A stretch of DNA of 64,000 bases from Bacillota bacterium (GTDB taxonomy: Bacteria; Bacillota; UBA4882; UBA8346). The position numbers were made by a program, and so were the translations under genes. Below the pieces are notes generated by a model that did no database searches, was not told where the DNA came from, and saw only the letters and a list, made by a program, of their open reading frames with translations. The stretch covers positions 51,198 through 115,197 of the forward strand of contig JAEWZY010000061.1 of the NCBI GenBank assembly GCA_023394955.1, read 5' to 3'. This document shows positions 50,215 to 60,035 of this stretch, in pieces (within the stretch, counting starts at the first letter, position 1; every line of letters starts with the position of its first letter).

Positions 50215-50448
50215 TTGGATATCTTCGCAAAAGTTAAAGACATAGTGGTTGAGCAACTTGGTGTAGACGAAGAAGAAGTTTCCGAACAAGCTTCTTTTGT
50301 TGATGACTTGGGAGCAGATTCTCTGGACATCGTCGAACTAGTAATGGCTCTTGAAGAGGAATTCGACCTGGAGATTCCCGACGAGGACGCCGAAAAAATC
50401 GTGACTGTCGGCGACGCAGTTAATTACATTAAGGAGAATGGCCAATAA
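50215..50448 (+). CDS. acpP: Acyl carrier protein
   Basis: The 77-residue acidic protein carries fatty acyl groups on a phosphopantetheine arm attached to Ser36 in GADSLDIVEL. TTG 50215 is chosen since AGGAGGTGA (50201-50209) lies 5 bases upstream and it gives the normal length of 77. A GTG at 50206 lies within that SD. A hairpin terminator follows. Confidence 0.96.
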   Translation: MDIFAKVKDIVVEQLGVDEEEVSEQASFVDDLGADSLDIVELVMALEEEFDLEIPDEDAEKIVTVGDAVNYIKENGQ

Positions 50449-50457
50449 GTTTTGAAT

Positions 50458-50482
50458 GAGAGTCCCCCATAAAGGGACTCTC
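50458..50482 (+). terminator. Hairpin after acpP
   Basis: GAGAGTCCC (50458-50466) pairs with GGGACTCTC (50474-50482). The T-run is short, so partial read-through into fabF is possible. Confidence 0.65.
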
Positions 50483-50631
50483 TTAAAATAATAACTCTTT
50501 TAAAACAAAGAATAATTATATAGATGGGGTTTTGCAGATTACTAACTTAGAGATTAAGATGGAAACTCTATAATTACATTATTTTGAGATTTTATTTGTG
50601 AAATTAGGTTAAGACACTTCGGAGGTGAAGT

Positions 50632-51873
50632 ATGAAAAAACGGGTTGTTGTTACCGGTTTAGGAGTAATTACCGGAGTAGGAGTCGGAGTCGACCGTTTT
50701 TGGGATAATATAGTCAATGGGGTATCAGGTATTGATCGGATCACTTTAATGGATACTTCCGATCTAGAAGTTAAAATTGGGGCGGAAGTTAAAGAATTCG
50801 ATCCAACTGAATATATGGATCGGAAGGAAGTCAAAAGGGCTGACCGGTTTGTTCATTTTGCGGTGGCTGCCGCTAAGATGGCAATAGCTGATTCCGGATT
50901 GGAGATTAATCCTACCAATGCCGAGAACGTCGGTGTAGTAATCGGTTCGGGTATCGGAGGGATGAAAACCTTCGAAGAACAAGCCCGGATTTGTCACGAA
51001 AAGGGTCCCAAAAGAGTTAGCCCATTTTTTATTCCGATGATGATTCCCGATATGGGCTCAGGGTTTGTTTCTATTATTACCGGGGCCAAAGGCCCTAATC
51101 ATTCGGTTGTAACAGCATGCGCTTCGGGGGCTCATTCAATCGGTGATTCGTTGCGGATTATCCAAAAAGGCGAGGCGGTGGCGATGATTACCGGTGGTTC
51201 GGAAGCCGCGATTACTCGATTATCCTATGCCGGATTTACTTCCGCGGGCGCGTTATCAACCAATAATGATGATCCTAAGGGATCGAGCAGGCCTTTTGAT
51301 TTGAACCGCGACGGGTTCGTAATGGGTGAAGGGTCCGGTATCTTAATTCTTGAAGAATTAGAACACGCCAAACAAAGAGGGGCTAAAATCTATGCTGAAG
51401 TCGTCGGTTTTGGAGGATCAGGCGATGCTTATCATATGACTTCCCCTGATCCTGAAGGGGATGGAGCGGCTCGGGCGATGCGCCGCGCAATCGCTGACGC
51501 CAGTATCACACCTGGGCAAATATCATATATTAACGCTCACGGGACATCTACCGCAGCTAATGATAGACTGGAAACCAAGGCTATCAAAGGTGTTTTTGGC
51601 GAAGCGGCTTACAAAATTCCAGTTAGCTCCACCAAGTCGATGACCGGGCATTTACTGGGCGCCGCTGGTGGAGTTGAAGCCATCATTTCCTCTTTGGCTC
51701 TTCATGACGGAATTATTCCCCCGACGATTAATTACCAAACCCCGGACCCTGAATGCGATTTGGATTATGTTCCGAATCAGTCTCGCCGGAGTGAACTGGA
51801 ATATGTTCTTTCCAACTCTTTGGGGTTTGGCGGGCACAATGCTTGTTTAGCTTTTAGAAGATATCATGACTAA
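50632..51873 (+). CDS. fabF: FabF, beta-ketoacyl-ACP synthase II
   Basis: The 413-residue condensing enzyme elongates acyl chains. The catalytic triad is Cys163 (TACASGAHS), His303 (NAHGTSTAAND) and His340 (MTGHLLGAAGG), the same numbering as the Escherichia coli enzyme. GGAGGTGAAGT precedes the ATG. Its 3' end overlaps rnc by 8 bases, so lipid synthesis and rnc are translationally linked, as in many Bacillota. Confidence 0.97.
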   Translation: MKKRVVVTGLGVITGVGVGVDRFWDNIVNGVSGIDRITLMDTSDLEVKIGAEVKEFDPTEYMDRKEVKRADRFVHFAVAAAKMAIADSGLEINPTNAENVGVVIGSGIGGMKTFEEQARICHEKGPKRVSPFFIPMMIPDMGSGFVSIITGAKGPNHSVVTACASGAHSIGDSLRIIQKGEAVAMITGGSEAAITRLSYAGFTSAGALSTNNDDPKGSSRPFDLNRDGFVMGEGSGILILEELEHAKQRGAKIYAEVVGFGGSGDAYHMTSPDPEGDGAARAMRRAIADASITPGQISYINAHGTSTAANDRLETKAIKGVFGEAAYKIPVSSTKSMTGHLLGAAGGVEAIISSLALHDGIIPPTINYQTPDPECDLDYVPNQSRRSELEYVLSNSLGFGGHNACLAFRRYHD

Positions 51874-52597
51874 AAAAGTTAAGAACCGATCCCAAACCAA
51901 AGTTGAAGATGGACCGTCAGTCGCTGAACTAGCGGTTCATCTTCAGTTTGTTCCGGTTTACCCCGAACTTTTTGAAGAAGCTTTGACCCATTCATCCTAC
52001 TCCAATGAACATAAAATTTCCGACAACGAACGGCTTGAATTTTTGGGGGATAGTGTTCTTTCTTTAATTACCGCTTCCTTTTTGTTTAAAACCTATCCTG
52101 ATTTAAAAGAAGGAAATTTGGCCAAACTCAAGTCTATAATTGTGAGCACTAAAATTTTAGCGTCGTTTAGCAAACAATTACAGTTAGATTCCTATATCAA
52201 ACTAGGGACCGGCGAATTAAGACATAACGGAAAGACTAAACCAAGCATTTTAGAGGATTTATTCGAAGCTTTTATCGGAGCATATTTTTTAAATTTTGGG
52301 CTTGAACAGACTACAGGACTAATTGAGCCCTTAATCAAGGATAATTTAGCCGAGATACACCGTCAATTTAACTTAATGAACGCTAAAAACGAGCTTCAAG
52401 AGTTATTTCAATCTCAAGGACTGTTTCCCCAATATCGCACTGTTAAGGAAGAAGGGCCTCCCCATCAACGCCGATTCACAGTAGAAGTTTTAGTAGAAAA
52501 CCGACTGATGGGACAGGGAGAAGGCGGTAGCTTGAAGGAAGCCCAAAACCAGGCGGCCCTCGAAACCCTGGCAAAGTTTAACGAAAAAAAGGGATAA
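51866..52597 (+). CDS. rnc: Ribonuclease III
   Basis: The 243-residue endonuclease processes double-stranded RNA, including rRNA precursors. NERLEFLGDSVLSL (near residues 54-67) is the RNase III signature with catalytic acidic residues; EDLFEAFIGAYFL is the second metal-ligand block. A dsRBD follows (about 172-240, NAKNELQELFQSQG). It overlaps the end of fabF and precedes spoVS and smc. Confidence 0.96.
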   Translation: MTKKVKNRSQTKVEDGPSVAELAVHLQFVPVYPELFEEALTHSSYSNEHKISDNERLEFLGDSVLSLITASFLFKTYPDLKEGNLAKLKSIIVSTKILASFSKQLQLDSYIKLGTGELRHNGKTKPSILEDLFEAFIGAYFLNFGLEQTTGLIEPLIKDNLAEIHRQFNLMNAKNELQELFQSQGLFPQYRTVKEEGPPHQRRFTVEVLVENRLMGQGEGGSLKEAQNQAALETLAKFNEKKG

Positions 52598-52675
52598 TAT
52601 TTTTTAAAAGGGGTTTTTTTAAAGCTGGTTGAATATGATAGAAAGAAAGTGATATCTTTCTAGGGGGATTTGATC

Positions 52676-52936
52676 ATGGACGTACTAAAAGTATCTGCAA
52701 ATTCCAGTCCAAAATCAGTTGCAGGAGCTCTAGCGGCAGTCTTAAGGGAAAAAGGAGTTGCCGAGATTCAGGCGGTCGGCGCCGGAGCTGTCAATCAAGC
52801 GGTAAAGGCAATTGCCATCACTAGAGGATACGTTGCCCCGAATGGAATCAATCTGGTCTGTACTCCCGGCTTTTCAGAGATAAATATTGACGGTCAAGTA
52901 CGTACTGCAATTAAGTTTATTGTTGAACCCCGCTGA
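52676..52936 (+). CDS. spoVS: SpoVS, stage V sporulation protein S
   Basis: The 86-residue Alba-related protein has the same length as Bacillus SpoVS and its highly conserved sequence (LKVSANSSPKSVAGALA, VGAGAVNQAVKAIAI). It affects sporulation and septation; the biochemical role is unknown, though it may bind nucleic acid. ATG 52676 follows AGGGGG at 8 bases. It stands between rnc and a sigma factor gene, and a terminator follows directly. Confidence 0.97.
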   Translation: MDVLKVSANSSPKSVAGALAAVLREKGVAEIQAVGAGAVNQAVKAIAITRGYVAPNGINLVCTPGFSEINIDGQVRTAIKFIVEPR

Positions 52937-52956
52937 AACCGCATAGGCGGTTTTTT
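52936..52956 (+). terminator. Terminator after spoVS
   Basis: AAACCGC (52936-52942) pairs with GCGGTTT (52947-52953), followed by six T in total. A second, weaker hairpin with ACCGG/CCGGT arms lies just downstream. Confidence 0.85.
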
Positions 52957-53136
52957 ACTTTACTTTCAAAGATTTTGTTGAAACCGGATATTATAATCCC
53001 GGTTTTAATTTTCCTCATCTGATTTCAACTTAAATTTAACTGTCATACCACGGACAACCCGGTAATATATTTACTTATAACAAGGTAATGATGTTTGTGA
53101 ATAACCGGAACCGAATGAGGTTTGGGGGTTGTCTCG

Positions 53137-53814
53137 ATGAATCAGAAAAAAGACCTTGAATTAATCTATAAGATCCGTACTAATTATGACATAGCGTCCA
53201 AGGATGAGTTAGTCTTAAAATACCTCCCTATGGTCAGGCATATTGTAAAAAGCTATCATCCTTCCCAAGCTGATTTTGACGACTTTTTTCAAGAAGGAGC
53301 TATCGGCTTGTTAAAAGCGATTGAGGAATATAATCCCCAGCGTTTTCAGGTCAAATTCAGTACTTTTGCTTATATTTGCATTACGCGGAGAGTCTCCAAT
53401 ATATTTCGGAGAAATCGAAATAAAATGCTCCCGGCCGGCGGTAATATTTTATCACTTTTTCAAAATACAGACGAATATAATAATCGTAAGTTAATTGATT
53501 TTTTAGCGGGTCAGACTGAAGAACCTTTTTACTTTATCGAAAAAGAGTGGATTAATCAAAAATTAGATTCAATTCTAAAAATATATTTGTCGCCAATTGA
53601 ATATCAAGTAATGAAAGGGATTATTGCCGGTGATAATCAGGGTGAAATCCAAATTTCGCTGTCCTTAGCTCCAAAAGTAATTGATAATGCCCGCACCAGG
53701 GCCCGAGGCAAGTTGCGAAAGATTATCGAAGTATACGGTTCATTACTCAATCCCGATCTTCCGCAAAAGGTTAGAAAAAGAAAAGATCTAGCGATCAATT
53801 TAGAAGTCGGCTAA
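53137..53814 (+). CDS. Sigma-70 family RNA polymerase sigma factor (SigH/SigI-like)
   Basis: The 225-residue protein has a clear sigma region 2 (about residues 20-95: DELVLKYLPMVRHIVKSY, FDDFFQEGAIGLLKAIEEYN, KFSTFAYICITRRVSNIFRR). The C-terminal half (about 130-200) is a weak region 4 with KIYLSPIEYQVMKGIIAG. It is not one of the spore sigma factors by sequence; it most resembles alternative factors such as SigH. ATG 53137 has GGGGG 8 bases upstream; a TTG at 53122 is too close to its SD. The targets are unknown. Confidence 0.8.
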   Translation: MNQKKDLELIYKIRTNYDIASKDELVLKYLPMVRHIVKSYHPSQADFDDFFQEGAIGLLKAIEEYNPQRFQVKFSTFAYICITRRVSNIFRRNRNKMLPAGGNILSLFQNTDEYNNRKLIDFLAGQTEEPFYFIEKEWINQKLDSILKIYLSPIEYQVMKGIIAGDNQGEIQISLSLAPKVIDNARTRARGKLRKIIEVYGSLLNPDLPQKVRKRKDLAINLEVG

Positions 53815-53840
53815 AGCGAGGTTAAAAAGACCTCGCTTTT
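53813..53840 (+). terminator. Terminator after the sigma factor gene, overlapping its stop codon
   Basis: AAAGCGAGGT (53813-53822) and ACCTCGCTTT (53830-53839) form a perfect 10-bp stem; the stem starts inside the TAA stop codon. Confidence 0.85.
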
Positions 53841-53928
53841 AAATTTAAGTCAGTTCTTGCTTTTGATCGTGTATTTCTTTTTTCTTTATCTTGTGGTAAA
53901 ATGTTGAATGCATAAAAGGAGGGTCAAA

Positions 53929-56900
53929 TTGTATTTAAAACGCCTTGAAATCATGGGATTTAAGTCCTTTGCCGATAAAATAAAATTAGAATTTTTACCA
54001 GGTGTAACAGGGGTAGTCGGGCCTAACGGGAGTGGAAAGAGTAATATTTCCGATTCCTTGCGTTGGGTTTTAGGGGAACAAAGCATCAAGAACCTTCGTG
54101 GCTCGAAAATGGATGATGTTATTTTTGCCGGCACCGAACAGCGTAAACCTCTTAGTCTGGCCGAAGTCACCATGGTGCTGGATAATTCGGATAATTCGTT
54201 ACCGATTGATTTCACCGAAGTCTCAGTTACCAGAAAACTATTTCGTTCCGGCGAAAGCGAGTATTTAATCAACAAATCCCAGGTCCGGCTCAGGGACGTC
54301 CTTGATCTGTTTTATGATACCGGACTTGGTAAAGAAGCATATTCTGTAATCGGCCAAGGTAAAATTGATTCCATTCTCTCGGTTAAAGCGGAAGAACGCC
54401 GGATTATCTTTGAGGAAGCAGCCGGCATCATCAAATACAAATCTAGAAAGCACGTAGCCGAACGTAAATTAGAAGATACCGATCGTAATCTCCTCCGGTT
54501 GCAGGATATTCTGACTGAGCTTCAGGGACAACTTGGGCCCCTTGAGTCTCAGGCGGCTTTAGCCAAACAATACTTAGCCATAAAAGACCACTTGACCGAG
54601 GTGGAAATTAATTTTTACGGTGGCCAATTAGATAAATTCGATTTAAAATTGGAAGAATTACAGCAGTCTAAAGCTGAATGGGAAGAAAAATTTCATGATT
54701 TCGAAGGTCAGGAAAGTGTTATTGAATCACAAGTGGAAGAAGAACGGCTTCTTTTATTAAAACAAGATGACCGGATCGCGGCTTTGAACGAAGATTTTTA
54801 CCGGATCCAAAACCAGATCGATAAGTATTCGGAACAGATCAATTCATTAACCGCCAAATTGCAAGACCTCGAACTTCAAATAGCTGACTGCCACAAAAAT
54901 TTGACTGACAATTATTTGCGGAAAGAAGAAATTTTCAAAGAATCCAGCGGTATTGACCAAGAGATTACCGCCGTTAAGAATAAACTTACCACGGACAGTT
55001 CAGTCTTGACCGAGCTGGAGCTGGCTTTAAGCCAACACAATCATTTAATTCAGCTCCTTGAAACCGAAGAACAAAACTTAAAAAATGAATTCATTGAAAT
55101 CTTAAACGAAATCGCCTCATTAAAGAATAGTGCCAATTCTACCACTCTTAAAAACGAATTTTTACAAAAACAGATCGGTGATTGCTCTAAAAAGCTGGAT
55201 TTTTTAACTAAGCAGCTGACTGAGTTGGAGAATGAACGTTGCCAAAAAGAACAAGCTTTAGCCGGTTTTGCCCATCAAATTCAGCAATTTCATCAAGGAC
55301 AAGCTGATTTGGCCCGTCAACTCATCACCATGGAAGAAGAGCTAAACTCGGTTGAGAGTAAGAATCTTGATTGGAAAGAGCGGATCCGCGGTTTAGAAAG
55401 TAAAATTAGCCTCTTGGAAGAGATGGAAAAGGGGTTTCAAGGTTATTTCCAGGGGGTCAAGGCTTTGCTGGCCGAAGCTTCGGACCAACCTTTTTACAGC
55501 CACATTCGGGGCATTGTCGCCGACTTGATTAAAGTAAAACCAGGCATGGAACTGGCGATTGAAACCGCGCTCGGTTCCAGCTTGCAAAATATCGTAATTG
55601 AACACGACCAATATGCCCAAGCTGCCATCGGGTTTTTGAAAAAACAAGGAAAAGGAAGGGCGACTTTTCTCCCGCTAAATTTGATTAAGGGGACCGAAGG
55701 AAGAATCGATCAATACAATGGGTTATTAGAACAGAACCGTTCCCGCTCTGCATTAGCTTTGCTTAGTTTTAAGCCGGAATACCGTCCGGTGCTGAATTAT
55801 CTCTTGGGACATACGATTGTCGCCCCTGACCTGAATACAGCGGTCCGGCTCAGCTCAAAGATTGATAGGAGTTTCCGAATTGTCACCCCCGAAGGAGATC
55901 TAGTCACCCCGGGCGGTTCCATTACCGGAGGCAGCGTTGACAAACGCCGGCTGGGGTTATTAACGCGGAAACGGGAGATCGAAGACTTTAAAAAAGAAAA
56001 AATAGAATCCCAGTCTTTTTTGGAAAAGGGAATTCAAACCGCCAAAGAAATTCGGAACCAGCTCCAGGATCTTAACAGGCAAATGGAGAACTCCAAAAAG
56101 GAAGAACAGGATATTCAACTTAAGAAAGCCACTTTGGAAAAGGAAACTCAAACTAACGGACAGAATATAAGCCGGGCCGAACTGGAACAGACCGATCTTT
56201 ATAATCAGTTGGAAGAGATGACTGTTGAAAGGGGAAAATTCGATTCAGGCAGCGAAGAGCTGCAACAACAAATCACCGCTAAAGAAGCTTTTCTTAAAGA
56301 GCTTGAGTCCAGGGTCAATGATTTAACCGCAAAAATACGGGACGCCAATCTTGAAAAAGAAGCAAAGGCGAATCGGATTTCCGAATTAAGATCGGTTTTG
56401 AGCGCCGGCTCTCAAGAAGAACACGGCAAAACCGCGCTTAAAGGGCGTCTCAACAAACAACTGGAAGAACTGGAAGTTATTATTGAGTCGATCCGTGAAA
56501 AACAGGAACACTTAGTAACCGAACAATCCCGGGCTAGAGAAGTAAGTTCGGAATTGCAAGCTAAAATCGGGACTGAGAAAAACCGGCTGGATTCTCAAGA
56601 AAATCTAGTCGCTTCAGCCAGACAAGAAAAAGATCGGATAATGCTGAGAATCAAAGAACTAGAGACCAAGCAGCGCAGCTTCAGGAGAAAGAGCAATGAA
56701 TTTCAAAATCAGATTCATAAGTTCGACTTGGAAATCAACCAGATCCTATTAGAGAAAGAAAATATCGAAAAGAATTTAGTTGAAGATTATGAAATAGATT
56801 GGCGGAGTAAGTTCAATCCCGTCTATCAAGTTCCGGATAACGCTAAAGGTTTGATCGAAGGATTTAAAATTGATTTAAAGGAGTTAGGCCCGGTTAATAT

Positions 56901-57489
56901 CGCGGCCATCGGCGACTATGACCAAGTAAAAGAACGTTATGAATTTCTATGGAACCAATCGCAAGATTTGATTAAAGCTAAAGAATCTTTGGAAAAAGTC
57001 ATCAAAGAAATCGAAGGGACAATCACTAAACGCTTTACCGACACTTTTCAACAGATTAAAAAGGAGTTTACTAAGTTATTTGGCGAGCTATTTGAAGGAG
57101 GCAACGCCGATCTTTTCTTAATCGATCCGGAACAGCCGTTAGAATCGGGAATCGAAATCGTGGCCCAACCTCCGGGTAAAAAATTGCAAAGTTTATCGCT
57201 GTTATCGGGCGGTGAAAGGGCAATGACGGCTATTGCTTTATTATTTGCGATTTTAACTGTCAAACCGTCTCCTTTTTGTATCCTGGACGAAATCGACGCC
57301 ACTCTTGATGAGGTCAATGTGCAACGTTTCTCCCACTTGCTTGAGCTATATAGTAAGAAACTTCAGTTTATCGTGGTAACCCACAGACGGGGCACCATGG
57401 AAGTGGCCAATGCTCTCTATGGCGTAACCATGCAAGAGTATGGCGTTTCCAAGCTTATCTCCTTGGATCTCAACGAAAAGGTTGGATAA
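53929..57489 (+). CDS. smc: SMC, chromosome condensation and segregation ATPase
   Basis: The 1186-residue protein forms the core of the SMC-ScpAB complex. Walker A is GPNGSGKSN at residues 31-39. Long coiled coils (about 165-500 and 670-1000) flank a hinge near 510-640. The ABC signature LSLLSGGERAM and Walker B CILDEIDATLDE lie near residues 1090 and 1118. TTG 53929 is chosen because AAAGGAGGG lies 5 bases upstream; an ATG at 53908 is upstream of that SD. The order rnc-(...)-smc-ftsY is conserved in Bacillota. Confidence 0.97.
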   Translation: MYLKRLEIMGFKSFADKIKLEFLPGVTGVVGPNGSGKSNISDSLRWVLGEQSIKNLRGSKMDDVIFAGTEQRKPLSLAEVTMVLDNSDNSLPIDFTEVSVTRKLFRSGESEYLINKSQVRLRDVLDLFYDTGLGKEAYSVIGQGKIDSILSVKAEERRIIFEEAAGIIKYKSRKHVAERKLEDTDRNLLRLQDILTELQGQLGPLESQAALAKQYLAIKDHLTEVEINFYGGQLDKFDLKLEELQQSKAEWEEKFHDFEGQESVIESQVEEERLLLLKQDDRIAALNEDFYRIQNQIDKYSEQINSLTAKLQDLELQIADCHKNLTDNYLRKEEIFKESSGIDQEITAVKNKLTTDSSVLTELELALSQHNHLIQLLETEEQNLKNEFIEILNEIASLKNSANSTTLKNEFLQKQIGDCSKKLDFLTKQLTELENERCQKEQALAGFAHQIQQFHQGQADLARQLITMEEELNSVESKNLDWKERIRGLESKISLLEEMEKGFQGYFQGVKALLAEASDQPFYSHIRGIVADLIKVKPGMELAIETALGSSLQNIVIEHDQYAQAAIGFLKKQGKGRATFLPLNLIKGTEGRIDQYNGLLEQNRSRSALALLSFKPEYRPVLNYLLGHTIVAPDLNTAVRLSSKIDRSFRIVTPEGDLVTPGGSITGGSVDKRRLGLLTRKREIEDFKKEKIESQSFLEKGIQTAKEIRNQLQDLNRQMENSKKEEQDIQLKKATLEKETQTNGQNISRAELEQTDLYNQLEEMTVERGKFDSGSEELQQQITAKEAFLKELESRVNDLTAKIRDANLEKEAKANRISELRSVLSAGSQEEHGKTALKGRLNKQLEELEVIIESIREKQEHLVTEQSRAREVSSELQAKIGTEKNRLDSQENLVASARQEKDRIMLRIKELETKQRSFRRKSNEFQNQIHKFDLEINQILLEKENIEKNLVEDYEIDWRSKFNPVYQVPDNAKGLIEGFKIDLKELGPVNIAAIGDYDQVKERYEFLWNQSQDLIKAKESLEKVIKEIEGTITKRFTDTFQQIKKEFTKLFGELFEGGNADLFLIDPEQPLESGIEIVAQPPGKKLQSLSLLSGGERAMTAIALLFAILTVKPSPFCILDEIDATLDEVNVQRFSHLLELYSKKLQFIVVTHRRGTMEVANALYGVTMQEYGVSKLISLDLNEKVG

Positions 57490-57549
57490 CCCCTAACAGC
57501 ATAATACATATTAAAAGAGACTTCATTATAGTAAAGGAATACTAAAATA

Positions 57550-58479
57550 ATGGTTGAAAATCAAGGTTTTCTCGCCCGCTTGAAACAAGGTTTAAGCAAG
57601 ACTAGAAATAGTTTTTTGGCGAATTTGGAGACGGTTTTTGCTTCTTCCAAAATCGATCAGGATCTTTACGATGACCTAGAGGATATTTTGATCATGGCGG
57701 ATGTGGGAATGGAAACCACCTCTTTTTTACTGGAGGGCTTGAAGAAAACCGTCAGAGAAAAAAACATTGTCGATCCCGCTCAATTACGCCCGATATTAGC
57801 TGAAGCAATTAAGAATCTCTTAGCGGTGGCTGAAAACAAACCCATCGATTTTGAGGGAAAGAACCAGGTGCACTTGGTGGTGGGGGTAAACGGGGTAGGT
57901 AAAACCACTACCATCGCCAAGCTTGCCGCCAGGTTTCACGATCACAAGCGTCAAGTATTATTGGTAGCAGCCGATACCTTTCGGGCGGCGGCTACCGAAC
58001 AATTGCAACAGTGGGGCCAACGGCTTCAGATACCGGTCATTCATCATCGGGAAGGGGCCGACCCGGGAGCGGTCGCTTTCGATGGCATGGCCGCCGCCAA
58101 AGCCCGCAAGGCTGATATTGTCATCGTGGATACGGCCGGAAGGCTTCATACCAAGGTGAACTTGATGGCGGAACTGAAAAAGGTTAAAAGGATTATCCTC
58201 CAAAATATTGAGGACCGGGAATTGCAGACCCTCTTAGTTTTAGACGCCACTACCGGCCAAAATGGGATCAACCAGGTAAAAACATTTCATGAAGCCGTCG
58301 GCGTCGACCGCATCGCCATTACCAAACTGGATGGAACGGCCAAAGGCGGAATCATTTTGGCCATTGCCAATCAATTCAAAATTCCCATCAGTTTAATCGG
58401 AGTCGGCGAAAAGAAAGAAGACTTGCAAGATTTCGAACCGAAGGCTTTTGCTGATGCCTTGTTCGACCGGGAGGTTTGA
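57550..58479 (+). CDS. ftsY: FtsY, signal recognition particle receptor
   Basis: The 309-residue GTPase receives the SRP-ribosome complex at the membrane. The NG domain shows GVNGVGKTTTIAKLA (residues 115-129), DTFRAAATEQL, VDTAGRLHTK and TKLDGTAKGG, and the closing GVGEKKEDLQDF. The N-terminal acidic A domain is short, as in many Gram-positives. AAAGGA lies before the ATG. It follows smc by 60 bases. Confidence 0.97.
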   Translation: MVENQGFLARLKQGLSKTRNSFLANLETVFASSKIDQDLYDDLEDILIMADVGMETTSFLLEGLKKTVREKNIVDPAQLRPILAEAIKNLLAVAENKPIDFEGKNQVHLVVGVNGVGKTTTIAKLAARFHDHKRQVLLVAADTFRAAATEQLQQWGQRLQIPVIHHREGADPGAVAFDGMAAAKARKADIVIVDTAGRLHTKVNLMAELKKVKRIILQNIEDRELQTLLVLDATTGQNGINQVKTFHEAVGVDRIAITKLDGTAKGGIILAIANQFKIPISLIGVGEKKEDLQDFEPKAFADALFDREV

Positions 58480-58543
58480 TTTGGTCAAAGCAAAAAGTCT
58501 AAAGTCGGTCAAAGGTTGGTAGTAATTTTTAAGGAGCGAACCT

Positions 58544-59824
58544 TTGTTTCATTTTACCTATAACATATTGATTTGGCTGATTACGTTCACTATTTTTCCA
58601 ATATTATTGATCCAACAAAAGATTAAGGGTAAACCGATCTTAGCTTATCTTTTGGGTTTTTCCCACGCTGAGTTAAGAACTATTTTCGGGCGGAAAGTAT
58701 TATGGGTCCAAGCCGCTTCAGTCGGGGAAACAATGGTGGCCGCCAGGATACTCCAAGAAATCAAAAAAGCATTTCCCGAGTACGCAATCGTCTTTACTTG
58801 CAACACCATGACCGGACAGGCCGCTGCGGAGCGGGTAATTGGCGGGATGGCGGATTTAATAGGTTATTTTCCTTTCGACCATCCCTGGATCGTAAACCGG
58901 TTTTTAGCGCGGCTCAAACCGGTTTGTCTATTATTGATTGAGACCGAAATTTGGCCTAATGTAATAGCCTACTCTAAAAAACGCGGAGTTAAAATCGTTA
59001 TTGCCAATGGGCGGTTGGACAAATCATATAAACGTCTTAAAAAATTAGGTTTTTATAAGTCCGCCCTTAGTTTAATCGATTTTATCGGGGTCCAGACTGA
59101 GGCGGACCAGGAACGTTTTATCCAACTGGGAGCCGCTCCTTCAAAGGTTGAAATTACCGGTAATATTAAATTCGATTTTAATTATCCTTCAATTCCCGAT
59201 CAGGAATTAACCGTGTTTTTGGAACAACTCTCGCTTGCCAAGAATGTTCCGATTCTCACGGCGGCCAGCACTCACCATGGTGAAGAGGAACTAGTCGTCG
59301 CTGCCTTTAAAATCATTAAAAGTCAATTGCCTGAAGCGTTTCTGGTTTTAGCCCCGCGCCACATCGACCGGGCTGAAGCGATCGTTAAAGTTCTATCCGA
59401 TTCTAATTTTAGATTTATTCGCCGTTCCGAACAAGCTAAGGGTAAAATGTTTTCCGGCGCGCCGGATCTGTTATTATTAGATACATTCGGCGAGTTAGGC
59501 TTGGCTTATTCCGTTTCCTCCCTTGCTTTTATCGGAGGTAGCCTGGTACCGGTCGGCGGGCATAATCTTTTAGAAGCGGCGGTTCAAGAAAAAATAGTCC
59601 TCTATGGGCCCCATATGCATAATTTTCAAGAAAGCAAAGAGCTGTTGGAAAAAGCGGGAGCTGGGTTCATGGTCAATAATGAGACCGAATTAGCGGAACG
59701 GTTCGTTCATTTCTATAAAAACTCCGGGATTCGAGAGAATCTGGGGAAAAGAGCCAAACAAGTAATCATCGCCAACCAAGGGGCCACCGCCAAAACGGTT
59801 GGGAAGTTGAAGTCGATTTTTTGA
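58544..59824 (+). CDS. waaA: WaaA (KdtA), 3-deoxy-D-manno-octulosonic acid transferase
   Basis: The 426-residue GT30 enzyme transfers Kdo from CMP-Kdo to lipid A precursor at the inner membrane. The N-terminal membrane segment (about residues 4-22), WVQAASVGETMV (about 53-64), LIETEIWPNVI, NGRLD and GGSLVPVGGHNLLEAA are all family signatures. TTG 58544 has AAGGAG upstream. Presence of this gene means the cell makes Kdo-lipid A, hence an outer membrane. It is unusual for it to sit directly after smc-ftsY in a Bacillota gene run. Confidence 0.93.
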   Translation: MFHFTYNILIWLITFTIFPILLIQQKIKGKPILAYLLGFSHAELRTIFGRKVLWVQAASVGETMVAARILQEIKKAFPEYAIVFTCNTMTGQAAAERVIGGMADLIGYFPFDHPWIVNRFLARLKPVCLLLIETEIWPNVIAYSKKRGVKIVIANGRLDKSYKRLKKLGFYKSALSLIDFIGVQTEADQERFIQLGAAPSKVEITGNIKFDFNYPSIPDQELTVFLEQLSLAKNVPILTAASTHHGEEELVVAAFKIIKSQLPEAFLVLAPRHIDRAEAIVKVLSDSNFRFIRRSEQAKGKMFSGAPDLLLLDTFGELGLAYSVSSLAFIGGSLVPVGGHNLLEAAVQEKIVLYGPHMHNFQESKELLEKAGAGFMVNNETELAERFVHFYKNSGIRENLGKRAKQVIIANQGATAKTVGKLKSIF

Positions 59825-59856
59825 TTATCAGAGTAAGTCTAAATGCAGATCCCTTG

Positions 59857-59917
59857 CCCTTTAAAAGGGTCGCTCTCGGACATCCTTGTCCTTCGCGACT
59901 TCGTCCCATCCTGGGAC
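59857..59917 (+). repeat. Three-hairpin GC-rich extragenic element
   Basis: Three perfect palindromes follow one another: CCCTTTAAAAGGG (59857-59869), GGACATCCTTGTCC (59878-59891) and GTCCCATCCTGGGAC (59903-59917). Imperfect direct repeats AAATGCAG and ATTTGCAG (about 59841 and 59945) flank them. It lies in the 211-base gap between waaA and the heptosyltransferase gene and could be a small repetitive mobile element. Only one copy is seen in this window. Confidence 0.45.
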
Positions 59918-60035
59918 ACAGGGAACCACCATCCTTCGCTCTCTATTTGCAGGTTTACTACCTAAAAAATATCGAGTAAGGGGATTTAGAAAGCGAACCA
60001 ATTTTTAGAATAGTTTCGAAAGGTTTTAATAACTC

